From Coprothermobacter sp. (GTDB lineage: Bacteria; Coprothermobacterota; Coprothermobacteria; Coprothermobacterales; Coprothermobacteraceae): DNA of 5,834 bases. The DNA is taken from contig DMVM01000053.1 in assembly GCA_003476705.1 (NCBI GenBank), positions 1-5,834 on the forward strand. Direction: 5' to 3'. Both the position numbers and the translations under genes were made by a program. Within the stretch, counting starts at the first letter, position 1; every line of letters begins with the position of its first letter. The notes below the pieces were generated by a model, which saw nothing but the letters and a program-made list of their open reading frames with translations, did not search any database and was not told the origin of the DNA. Positions 1-4,976 of this stretch are shown here, one piece after another.

Positions 1-60
1 ACATTTTATAGGGGACGGCAAGTTCCAATATTCCTCTGGTGCGTATAGTCTGACTCTCAC
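1..60 (-). CDS. Partial 5' end of an unidentified phage gene (runs off the left edge)
   Basis: Twenty codons are open from a GTG at 58-60 to the window edge, reading MRVRLYAPEEYWNLPSPIKC. The start is supported by an SD, AGGAG, complementary to 67-71. It lies 6 bases upstream of the GTG and overlaps the TAG stop of the lipoprotein gene, the same overlap style used elsewhere in this operon. The aromatic-rich YAPEEYW segment ending in Cys looks to me like the beginning of small phage proteins that continue with a Cys motif, but too little is present to name a family. It would be the next gene of the leftward operon after the lysis cluster. Confidence 0.6.
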   Translation of the reverse strand, partial: MRVRLYAPEEYWNLPSPIKC

Positions 61-69
61 TACTTACTC

Positions 70-429
70 CTATCTTGTCGGTATAGGTTCAGGGTTAAAT
101 GGGTTAATCGTAGGGCCTATCATAGGGGTAGCTGCTGGCGTAGACATAAGCCCACCACTTATATATTTAGCATAACCCTGTAGGGCTATTGACATTAACT
201 GCTCAACCGATATGGACGAGGCGGAGTTCATTGTAATCGTCCCACTTGGACTTGTTGAACCTGCACCCATAGAGGCAAAAATCGGCCTGCTCATGGTCAA
301 GTCTTCAATAGCAATTTTATTACCGGTAGCCGGATCAAAATATTCCCGGTGTGCTAACGTCTTAGCGCACCCCGCCAAATAGCAACTTGATAAAAACATA
401 AACAGAACCAACCAAATTAATTTTTTCAT
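70..429 (-). CDS. Small lipoprotein, possible outer-membrane spanin (o-spanin-like)
   Basis: A 119-residue protein with a clear lipoprotein signal: positive MKK start, hydrophobic core at about 4-17, and lipobox LAGC at 18-21. Cys21 would be lipidated and become the mature N-terminus. Ala at the +2 position favours outer-membrane sorting in Gram-negative cells. The mature part is low-complexity, rich in Ser, Thr and Gly, and the last 25 residues are rich in Pro, ending PNPEPIPTR in part. It has SD AAAGGAG just upstream of ATG, on the stop of the preceding gene. Position directly after a lysozyme and a one-helix membrane protein suggests the outer-membrane member of a two-protein spanin that disrupts the outer membrane at lysis. 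Rz1-type o-spanins are often Pro-rich but usually shorter. Lipoprotein status is well supported; the spanin role is inference, and a superinfection-exclusion lipoprotein is an alternative. Confidence 0.85.
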   Translation of the reverse strand: MKKLIWLVLFMFLSSCYLAGCAKTLAHREYFDPATGNKIAIEDLTMSRPIFASMGAGSTSPSGTITMNSASSISVEQLMSIALQGYAKYISGGLMSTPAATPMIGPTINPFNPEPIPTR

Positions 430-438
430 AGTGCTCCT

Positions 439-678
439 TTATTTATTCATCATTTTTTTCATTATTTCCTCGTCTAAATTTCTTCCCTCTTGTGTTGATT
501 TATCAGCCACATAAGCGGATATTCTGGCAACAGCATATTTAATTGTAACTATATCAGACATGAGTGCCCCATGAAGATCACATACTTTTTTTCCATAAAG
601 AGTTTTAAAAATACTTGATCCACCACCGGCTATAAATGCGGTAGAACCTATGATCGCTAAAGTAGTTGGATAATCCAT
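439..678 (-). CDS. Small single-helix membrane protein, candidate holin or inner-membrane spanin
   Basis: A 79-residue protein with one predicted membrane helix at about residues 5-24 (LAIIGSTAFIAGGGSSIF region). A mainly helical, charged tail of about 50 residues ends in EEIMKKMMNK. It has no recognisable family signature. The start codon is 1 base from the lysozyme stop, and its SD GGAGGG lies inside the last lysozyme codons, so translation is probably coupled. Its place between lysozyme and lipoprotein suggests a lysis role. A holin would release the lysozyme through the inner membrane. An i-spanin would have an N-terminal anchor and a periplasmic helix, which also fits the layout. I cannot choose between these from sequence alone. 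Confidence 0.8.
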   Translation of the reverse strand: MDYPTTLAIIGSTAFIAGGGSSIFKTLYGKKVCDLHGALMSDIVTIKYAVARISAYVADKSTQEGRNLDEEIMKKMMNK

Positions 679-679
679 T

Positions 680-1081
680 TTAGCCCTCCACCATCAGTTT
701 AATGTTTGCCTTCGCCCGGTTCGGAACTTGTTTAGCATAAAGGGAATTACCTATCTGCCTGCCTGCCTTTACCCAATTCTCATCTTTGACTGCCTGAATG
801 GTAACTTTGAATTTCCGAAACCTTGTTGCACCTAATTGGAAGCGCATATCAATAAGCACCATTTGCCGATTAGGAGAGATTAAAATCCAGTTAGGAAAAA
901 TAATCTTTAAATCAGAAATGCTGCCTTTGATGTCGTTATCGAGCATATAAAGAGCTTCTTTTTCAGCAATGCCATTGTCTTCCAAATTCCTCCCCACGCC
1001 GATTGTCAACTTGCCAGCCGTGCAGCGATAAGGCTTAAGCTTTAATCCTTCATTCTTGATGAGGTAGTCTCTAATCTTCAT
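680..1081 (-). CDS. GH24 (T4-type) lysozyme / endolysin
   Basis: A 133-residue phage muramidase that cleaves the N-acetylmuramic acid to N-acetylglucosamine bond of peptidoglycan. The N-terminus matches the GH24 active-site region: NEGLKLKPYRCTAGKLTIGVG at residues 10-30. Glu11 is the general acid, Cys20 takes the place of T4 Asp20, and Thr26 is present, giving the E-8-C-5-T spacing. The C-terminal lobe has the usual NRQMVLIDMRFQLG helix at about 71-84, followed by an F-K-x-T-I-QA-x8-W pattern and a RAKANIKLM helix. It is shorter than T4 lysozyme (164 residues) but in the range of compact phage enzymes. No signal peptide or SAR helix is visible, so release should need a holin. The start overlaps the previous stop as ATGA (1078-1081), implying coupled translation. 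Confidence in family is high. Confidence 0.94.
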   Translation of the reverse strand: MKIRDYLIKNEGLKLKPYRCTAGKLTIGVGRNLEDNGIAEKEALYMLDNDIKGSISDLKIIFPNWILISPNRQMVLIDMRFQLGATRFRKFKVTIQAVKDENWVKAGRQIGNSLYAKQVPNRAKANIKLMVEG

Positions 1082-1275
1082 CTTGTCCAGTCCTTATGTT
1101 CGCCAATACAATGCGGGTTTTCCTTTTGGTCAACAATATAAATGTTATCAATCCATTCCTGAATATCATTAATTGCTTTCGCGCATCTTGGATTTTTGCA
1201 CTTCCGGCTTCCAATTCGCAAAGAACAAAGTAGCGGGGTTAATTTTTCTCTTATTTCCCTGACTGATATATCCAT
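1078..1275 (-). CDS. Small Cys/His-containing protein of unknown function
   Basis: A 65-residue soluble protein, not recognised. It is charged, with Cys at 17, 26, 31 and 56 and His at 55 and 60. Cys26-x4-Cys31 together with His55/Cys56/His60 could bind a metal, but the spacing does not match a zinc-finger type I can name. The start ATG at 1275 is preceded by SD AAAGGTGAT at a normal distance. It overlaps the lysozyme start by 4 bases (ATGA), and it is the first gene after the 110-base spacer, so it probably opens the lysis sub-cluster. Real gene status rests on the SD, the overlap and the packing. Confidence 0.75.
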   Translation of the reverse strand: MDISVREIREKLTPLLCSLRIGSRKCKNPRCAKAINDIQEWIDNIYIVDQKENPHCIGEHKDWTR

Positions 1276-1385
1276 ATCATCACCTTTTAAGGAAGGGGGT
1301 AGAGAGGCATTTCAGCCCCCCATTTATCAACGAGAAAGGATAAGCGTTGTTGTCCCCCTTTTGTAATCCTCGCTTTTGGCAGGGG
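1276..1385 (-). other. Intergenic spacer before the lysis genes with G-runs
   Basis: This is the only sizeable gap in the leftward operon (110 bases). On the minus strand it carries G5 (1354-1358), then G6 (1316-1321), then C5 (1295-1299), so the C5 run can pair with either G run. Short interleaved repeats (CAACG/CGTTG and TTATC/GATAA, within 1324-1349) also occur. I see no open frame, no T-tract terminator and no convincing -35/-10 pair. It could be a weakly structured leader or RNA processing region for the lysis genes. Confidence 0.35.
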
Positions 1386-2237
1386 TTAGTTCACCTTATA
1401 AACCCTATACTTATACCCACTTGAATCGCCATAGTTAAACCCACTCGCTTGACTTGCCCAGTTCTGAGTCGTTCCGTTCTTGGTACTCATAACATGGAGT
1501 CCGGTGACGGCGCAGTCGGCTACTGTTTTAAGACTTGTCTCGTCAAAAAGCATTGTACCTGCGGTTGCAGTATTTTTTATTGGAATAAACCAAAAACTTC
1601 CTGTGCCCGGATTAACCATATAACCTGAAGCCTGAACCCAAGAATCCGAAGAAGTTCCGTTTGTAAATGCTATCCATATAGTCGGAGAATTTGAATGAAC
1701 ATCAAGGGAATAAGATTCATTGCCAGATGTTCCACTTTTTACATAAAAAGAAGCTTTTACCAATGCACCAACCGCAGGGGTTGTAGAAACCACTCTAAAA
1801 TATTGTGTTGTTCCGCCTGTCCTTGTTAATTCACAACAATTATTGCTTTGCCCACCCGCAACAGAGGCAATCGTACAATTTATCGGCTCCCATCCAGTAG
1901 TGTTTGCATCGAAAGTTGGATTCGTTAATAGTTCAGCACCCAGCGTCTCCCCTACCCCAGCCGCGCCGAGATAGCCCTGACAGACCTTACCAGCACTATC
2001 CTCAATCTGGATAAAATAAGGGGTCGAACCTAAATCAGTTCCTGCATAAGCAGACAGGTCAAGGCCGCTTGCTTCTGCAAAGGCGGTTCCGTCAACATAA
2101 GAACAACGAGCATTGGCTTTAGTGAATGTGCCAGAGGCGACTAAACGAAGTCCCTGCGTTCTCCCTATTAATCCAACAGCAAAACACTGAGAGACGAGCA
2201 GGAAGAAGCAAACAAGAAATGGAAGTATCTTACGCAT
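1386..2237 (-). CDS. Exported protein with carbohydrate-binding-like (CBM4/9-type) domain
   Basis: A 283-residue protein starting with a Sec signal peptide (MRK, hydrophobic core 4-16, likely cleavage after CFA at 18-20). Residues about 28-95 form a small Ala/Gly/Thr-rich region ending in DSAGKVCQGYLGAAG, a pattern I associate with phage virion proteins. Residues about 101-238 read as a jelly-roll carbohydrate-binding-like module. It opens ELLTNPTFDANTTGW (102-116) and closes with GTMLFDETSLKTV (227-239), the N-x-F...GW and final D-x-x-S-L strands typical of CBM4/9-like folds. The Tyr/Trp-rich C-terminus is unassigned. SD GGAGGT sits in the last codons of the fibre gene upstream (2-base gap). 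Probable role: surface or glycan binding, as an adsorption protein or an exported adhesin. A signal peptide on a virion protein is unexpected. Confidence 0.82.
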   Translation of the reverse strand: MRKILPFLVCFFLLVSQCFAVGLIGRTQGLRLVASGTFTKANARCSYVDGTAFAEASGLDLSAYAGTDLGSTPYFIQIEDSAGKVCQGYLGAAGVGETLGAELLTNPTFDANTTGWEPINCTIASVAGGQSNNCCELTRTGGTTQYFRVVSTTPAVGALVKASFYVKSGTSGNESYSLDVHSNSPTIWIAFTNGTSSDSWVQASGYMVNPGTGSFWFIPIKNTATAGTMLFDETSLKTVADCAVTGLHVMSTKNGTTQNWASQASGFNYGDSSGYKYRVYKVN

Positions 2238-2239
2238 GA

Positions 2240-3283
2240 TTAACCTCCGTTAGTAAACGCACCATTTTGGCCTATGACAATCCAAGTATTTGCCGATTCA
2301 CAATAAATGGTTACAAACTCATTTTTAGTGCCACTGGACGTTAGCTTTTCACCAGCACTCATAACCGTCCCATCAAACATTTCAAAATGGTCTGAGCCAT
2401 TACAGTCAACTGAGAAAGCAGCCGCAGTTGAAGCTCTGAAAGTTCCTGACATTCCAACTACAGCGGCAGGTAAAGTAACGACATAAGCACCTGTGATTTT
2501 ATGGACGTTGCCGTACATAGTGGCTGCGGTTGCAACTTCAGTTGCTCTGTGAGAGGTTGTGGTAACAGGAGCATCAACTTGACCTGAGAAATTGCCGGTA
2601 GTGAATTTTCCGGCGGCAGCCGTAGTTCCGCCGATAGCACCAGGGGCAGCCATTTTGGCTGTTAGGTTCGCCGGAGTCGTAACTTTATCCGTAGCCGTGC
2701 CGGTTACGGTTTCGGCATCAGTGGCAAGCTCAACTTTACCGGCTACCGATTCAGTAGCCGCATCAACCCAACCAGTTAGTTTACCAGACCCATCAGCAAT
2801 AGGAATCTTTGAGGCTGTGGGGGTAGCCGTTGCGTTAGCAGGATTTTGGACTACCAAAGAAGAGCCATTGAGAGAGGCTACACCAGAAGCAGCAGCTTTC
2901 TCAGCTGCGTTTAGTTTAGTGGCCCAAAGGGTAGAGTCTATGGTATCTACATCTCCATCATCGTTAGTGTCTATTTGATGAAGATAGTCATAAACATCAT
3001 CCTTCTCAGGGGCAGAAGTATCTCCATTCCAACCTGAGCCATAGGTCTCACTTGCTCCAATCCCAGGAATTGCCGCTACACCGGCTGCTAAACCTGCAGG
3101 AGTAACTGCTCTTACAGTGTCAGTTCCTGCAGCTGCCTCAACTGTAGTAGCGAGTTCAACTACTCCTTTTGTAGTCTCAGTAGCATTTGGTGGACCTCCT
3201 ATCATTCCCCCACTTATCGGCTGACCATATACCAACGAACAGGTAAAGAGGAGGAAGAATATAAGTGATAAATATTTCTTCAT
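2240..3283 (-). CDS. Tail-fibre-like protein with Sec signal peptide and an EF-hand/dockerin-like loop
   Basis: A 347-residue protein. Residues 1-20 form a signal peptide (MKKYLSLIFFLLF..., likely cleavage VYG|Q). Two phage tail-fibre repeats follow: ETTKGVVELATTVEA...AVTPAGLAA (36-67) and ESVAGKVELATDAET...KVTTPANLTA (178-209). Between them is DTNDDGDVDTID (105-116), matching a calcium-binding EF-hand/dockerin loop with acidic or Asn residues at positions 1, 3, 5, 9 and 12. A fibre-type linker (IGGTTAAAGKFTT, 217-229) leads to a C-terminal beta-rich domain (about 245-347) with the end pattern EFVTIYCESANTWIVIGQNG, as in phage receptor-binding tips. The start is set by SD AAAGGAG, 8 bases from ATG, just after the upstream stop. 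Likely role: host-surface recognition as a trimer. The signal peptide is odd for a protein assembled in the cytoplasm. The antisense open frame at 2592-2978 is a shadow of this gene. Confidence 0.88.
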   Translation of the reverse strand: MKKYLSLIFFLLFTCSLVYGQPISGGMIGGPPNATETTKGVVELATTVEAAAGTDTVRAVTPAGLAAGVAAIPGIGASETYGSGWNGDTSAPEKDDVYDYLHQIDTNDDGDVDTIDSTLWATKLNAAEKAAASGVASLNGSSLVVQNPANATATPTASKIPIADGSGKLTGWVDAATESVAGKVELATDAETVTGTATDKVTTPANLTAKMAAPGAIGGTTAAAGKFTTGNFSGQVDAPVTTTSHRATEVATAATMYGNVHKITGAYVVTLPAAVVGMSGTFRASTAAAFSVDCNGSDHFEMFDGTVMSAGEKLTSSGTKNEFVTIYCESANTWIVIGQNGAFTNGG

Positions 3284-3295
3284 TTTCTGTCTCCT

Positions 3296-3628
3296 TTACG
3301 CTCGCTTAGCGAACTTAAATGTGCACTTTAGTGATGCAGCTGCTGTTACCTTTATTGCTCTAAAGTTCTTAATATCTGAAGGATTTTTGAGGGTGAGGTT
3401 CTGACCAACCTCCAACAGGTGACCTATAAGACTAGTGGGAGTAGTCCCATCTAACGTGAAACGTATCTGGTCGGTTTCGAGAGTACAAAATACCTCTTGA
3501 CAAGGCTGACCAGAGAAGTCTCCTGATGTCGGGAGTATCTCTGTAGTAGTAAACCCGATTGCAGCATCTACTGATAATGCTTCATACCCTCCAGAAATAT
3601 AATCACTCGCTATAACTATATCACTCAT
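3296..3628 (-). CDS. Small beta-rich phage protein, probable virion component
   Basis: A 110-residue protein without signal peptide or membrane segment. The core reads FCTLETDQIRFTLDGTTPTS (47-66), then GHLLEVGQNLTL (69-80) and IKNFRAIKVTAAASLKCTF (86-104). This alternating hydrophobic pattern with IRFTLDGTTPT resembles a family of small phage proteins that carry an 'IRY-DG-PT' beta-hairpin followed by a 'FRAI' strand and are usually found among structural genes. No function can be named from sequence. It has a very strong SD (AAGGAGGT, complementary to 3634-3641), which overlaps the stop codon of the HTH gene, so high-level coupled expression is likely, as expected of a structural protein. 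Confidence 0.82.
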   Translation of the reverse strand: MSDIVIASDYISGGYEALSVDAAIGFTTTEILPTSGDFSGQPCQEVFCTLETDQIRFTLDGTTPTSLIGHLLEVGQNLTLKNPSDIKNFRAIKVTAAASLKCTFKFAKRA

Positions 3629-3639
3629 TTCAAACCTCC

Positions 3640-4176
3640 TTAGACGTCTATTACTTGACCACTCTCCACAGCACGCTTTTTAATATCTTCAATATCCTGT
3701 GCTGTGAAGTGGCCATGTAGGTGCATATTAATTCCTGGTTTTTGTTCTGGATAACCAGCTCGGTTGAGCCAGCTTTCTGCTGTGCGGGCGGATAGAGCGA
3801 TGGAGGCAAGTTCTCCTGGAGTGCCCTGTTCTCTGTCAATTATCTGCTCCAACAACTTGAGGGCCTTAGGAGCTTTCTCCTTAATTATTTCAATGATGTC
3901 TATAGTATCAGCATCTCTCTTACCCTGCATAAGCTCCATCTTATCCTTTACGACTTGGGAGTTACGGGTGTAAGAGACCATAGCCTCACTGATACCAAGT
4001 TTCTCTGCTATTTCAGTATTTTTGAGGCCCAGAAGGACGAGGCGAGAGATTTCGTGGTGAACATCCCACATTTTGGAAACTTCGAAGGTTCTGCGGTCAG
4101 AAGGAGGAACCGTCCGTAGGTCTGGGCCTCTATCACTATCAAAGTATTTAAATCTATTATTTCCGTTACCGCCCAC
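3640..4176 (-). CDS. HTH DNA-binding protein, terminase-small-subunit-like
   Basis: A 178-residue protein. A helix-turn-helix lies at about residues 42-72 (ISRLVLLGLKNTEIAEKLGI, then SEAMVSYTRNS). A long helical segment (73-113, charged, with KAPKALKLLEQII) may oligomerise. A middle part has the AxxARTAESWLNRAGYPEQK pattern, and an acidic/basic C-terminal helix (DIEDIKKRAVESG) ends the protein. N-terminal HTH, helical oligomerisation core and C-terminal tail match phage small terminase subunits, which bind the packaging site and load the large ATPase. It starts at GTG (4174-4176) with SD GGAGGT 6 bases upstream, and overlaps the preceding TAG by one base (TAGTG). No large terminase gene is next to it, which weakens the call. 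A generic phage transcription regulator is the alternative. The open frames at 3651-3839 (-) and 3764-3973 (+) are shadows. Confidence 0.85.
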   Translation of the reverse strand: MGGNGNNRFKYFDSDRGPDLRTVPPSDRRTFEVSKMWDVHHEISRLVLLGLKNTEIAEKLGISEAMVSYTRNSQVVKDKMELMQGKRDADTIDIIEIIKEKAPKALKLLEQIIDREQGTPGELASIALSARTAESWLNRAGYPEQKPGINMHLHGHFTAQDIEDIKKRAVESGQVIDV

Positions 4177-4310
4177 TATGCTACCTCCACTGAAACTACT
4201 CTACCACACTCGCAAGCTACTTCCTTCGTCTTAAGCTCATTTTCTACATCATAGTGACCTAAATATTTATGACAGTTATTGCACCATATTACTCGTATTA
4301 CTTGGGCCAT
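4176..4310 (-). CDS. 44-residue zinc-ribbon-like microprotein
   Basis: This short gene encodes 44 residues from ATG (4308-4310) to TAG (4176-4178). It has WCNNCHKYLG (9-18) and VACECGRVV (31-39), that is Cys10-x2-Cys13 and Cys33-x-Cys35-Gly, a treble-clef or zinc-ribbon-like arrangement of four Cys expected to bind one zinc ion. Such mini zinc ribbons occur in phages, often beside packaging or transcription genes. Its partner is unknown. The stop overlaps the GTG start of the HTH gene by one base (TAGTG), so the two are probably translated together and may act together. The start lies at the end of a perfect 17-base tandem repeat. The nearest SD-like GGAG is about 11 bases upstream and exists only because of that repeat, so initiation may be weak. 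Confidence 0.75.
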   Translation of the reverse strand: MAQVIRVIWCNNCHKYLGHYDVENELKTKEVACECGRVVSVEVA

Positions 4311-4340
4311 TTCTCAGCTCACTCCATTTCTCAGCTCACT
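4307..4340. repeat. Perfect 17-base tandem duplication at a translation start
   Basis: CCATTTCTCAGCTCACT occurs twice without a gap (4307-4323 and 4324-4340). On the minus strand each copy ends in GAGAAATGG. The copy nearest the gene gives the ATG of the zinc-ribbon protein; the other gives an upstream ATG followed by GAG and TGA, a two-codon minicistron. The duplication also creates the only SD-like GGAG before the true start. Confidence 0.95.
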
Positions 4341-4352
4341 TCGTTCGCCTGC

Positions 4353-4499
4353 TTAACGTTTCCTTCCACTCTTACTAGGACTCCATCCATGTTTAACGGC
4401 CTGAGCAACACGTTCAAACTCCTCACGTTTCTTAGCTGATTTAAACTTTCTTATCGAACCATCACTCATTCTTAACCTACTACCGCTGAGTTTAGTCAT
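4353..4499 (-). CDS. Basic 48-residue phage microprotein, first gene of the leftward operon
   Basis: The frame runs from ATG (4497-4499) to TAA (4353-4355), 48 residues: many Lys and Arg, with KFKSAKKREEFERVAQAVKHGW at about 18-39 as a likely amphipathic helix, then a basic SPSKSGRKR tail. I know of similar short 'KFK...R..FE..AQA.KHGW' proteins in phages but no function for them. Nucleic-acid binding is a reasonable inference from charge. The gene is well supported by an excellent SD (AAGGAGG, complementary to 4505-4511) 5 bases before the ATG, and by the consensus promoter whose predicted start point lies about 17 bases upstream. A 42-base gap, containing the tandem repeat, separates it from the zinc-ribbon gene. 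Confidence 0.78.
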   Translation of the reverse strand: MTKLSGSRLRMSDGSIRKFKSAKKREEFERVAQAVKHGWSPSKSGRKR

Positions 4500-4522
4500 A
4501 ATATCCTCCTTATTATAAACCC

Positions 4523-4551
4523 ATTATAACACACAATTACTTAGCTGTCAA
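4523..4551 (-). promoter_or_regulatory. Consensus sigma-70 promoter of the leftward operon
   Basis: On the minus strand TTGACA (complement of 4546-4551) is followed by exactly 17 bases and TATAAT (complement of 4523-4528), a full 12/12 consensus match. The -10 is preceded by TGTGT, an extended -10 element of the TRTGN type. Transcription should start near 4516, leaving a leader of about 17 bases that holds only the SD. With this strength it probably drives the whole leftward operon. A(5)-rich sequence upstream of the -35 (4554-4565, ACAAATTTTTGT) could add an UP element. Confidence 0.9.
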
Positions 4552-4603
4552 GGACAAATTTTTGTGGAAATAACTCAACTAAAATACCCATTACTGTTTC
4601 GAC

Positions 4604-4626
4604 CTGTGGTAAAATTTTTACCATAG
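4604..4626. promoter_or_regulatory. 23-base palindrome, candidate operator (copy 1)
   Basis: Arms CTgTGGTAAAA and TTTTACCAtAG flank a single T. Ten of eleven arm positions pair, including a perfect inner 8-base arm (4607-4623). The left arm also reads as an extended -10 (TGTGG TAAAAT). It lies in the divergent intergenic region. A near-identical palindrome of the same length occurs at 5615-5637. Most likely a site for a dimeric repressor not encoded here. Confidence 0.65.
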
Positions 4627-4644
4627 ATGAACCCATCATCCTCC

Positions 4645-4682
4645 TTGACAATGTAGTTGGACGTAGTCCAATGTGGTAAATT
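4645..4682 (+). promoter_or_regulatory. Candidate rightward promoter with internal palindrome TTGGAC-GTA-GTCCAA
   Basis: A perfect -35 box TTGACA (4645-4650) is followed by a perfect 6-base inverted repeat TTGGACGTAGTCCAA at 4657-4671. The -10 is uncertain: TCCAAT (4667-4672, 16-base spacer) is a poor hexamer inside the repeat, and TGTGG TAAATT (4672-4682) is a good extended -10 but 26 bases from the -35. A protein bound to the palindrome would block polymerase in either case. Confidence 0.5.
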
Positions 4683-4924
4683 GTGGGAATGTGAAAACTG
4701 GACATAATCTAACTCTGCCTTATGGCCCAAAAATTTCTACGTTTCCCCCTTTGGGTGTGTCGGAAACAACACAACTAGGACGGTTTGTGGTAAATAACAC
4801 AATGAAAACATGTGGTTATGAAATAGATGTTGACAAACTCGAATTGGTTTGGTATGATGTGGCCATGAAATCAAAAATGGTTTCTATGTCATACGGCGGT
4901 ATGACATTGTTCTTTGAAAAGTGA
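4673..4924 (+). CDS. Small open frame of unknown function (start uncertain)
   Basis: The frame gives 83 residues from GTG 4673, but that start has no SD and overlaps the promoter region. The next Met, ATG 4802, gives a 40-residue protein (MKTCGYEIDVDKLELVWYDV...) beginning 5 bases after a TGTGG TAAATA extended -10 (4786-4796), as a leaderless transcript would. The 40-residue part looks more like coding sequence than the first half. It contains YEIDVD and WYD, which resemble YEFEVD and WHD in the small protein at 5438-5602, so the two may be distant relatives. No family recognised. A perfect 9-base hairpin lies within its last codons. It is followed after 52 bases by the next gene on the same strand. 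Confidence 0.45.
   Translation: MVNCGNVKTGHNLTLPYGPKISTFPPLGVSETTQLGRFVVNNTMKTCGYEIDVDKLELVWYDVAMKSKMVSMSYGGMTLFFEK
4886..4907. repeat. Perfect 9-base inverted repeat with 4-base loop inside a small ORF
   Basis: Arms ATGTCATAC and GTATGACAT flank GGCG. It encodes MSYGGMT in the plus frame. There is no T-tract after it, so it is not a typical terminator. An RNA hairpin or protein-binding site are both possible. Confidence 0.85.
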
Positions 4925-4930
4925 ATAGGA

Positions 4931-4945
4931 TACCGTCCGGTTCTC
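4931..4945 (+). repeat. Left member of an inverted repeat bracketing the 117-codon gene
   Basis: TACCGTCCGGTTCTC pairs with GAGAACTGGACGGTA at 5338-5352 in inverted orientation, 14 of 15 matching. It lies between the upstream stop and the SD of the gene at 4977. No target-site duplication is seen outside the two copies. Confidence 0.8.
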
Positions 4946-4976
4946 TATATTACCACAACAGAAAGCGAGGGATAAT

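Noticed and set aside
1295..1321. G-run/C-run pair as a terminator between the CBM-like gene and the lysis genes
   Set aside because: The stem is only 5 base pairs with a 16-base loop and no U-tract follows on the minus strand.
2458..2640. 60-codon minus-strand open frame inside the fibre gene
   Set aside because: It overlaps a confident gene on the same strand in another frame and has a low-complexity Leu/Pro/Gln product.
2592..2978. 128-codon plus-strand open frame
   Set aside because: It is antisense to the repetitive, GC-richer part of the fibre gene; its Ala/Val/Ser/Pro-rich product looks like a reverse read of that repeat and it has no operon context.
3651..3973. Open frames overlapping the HTH gene on both strands (3651-3839 minus, 3764-3973 plus)
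   Set aside because: Fully inside a confident HTH-coding gene, with no supporting start signals.
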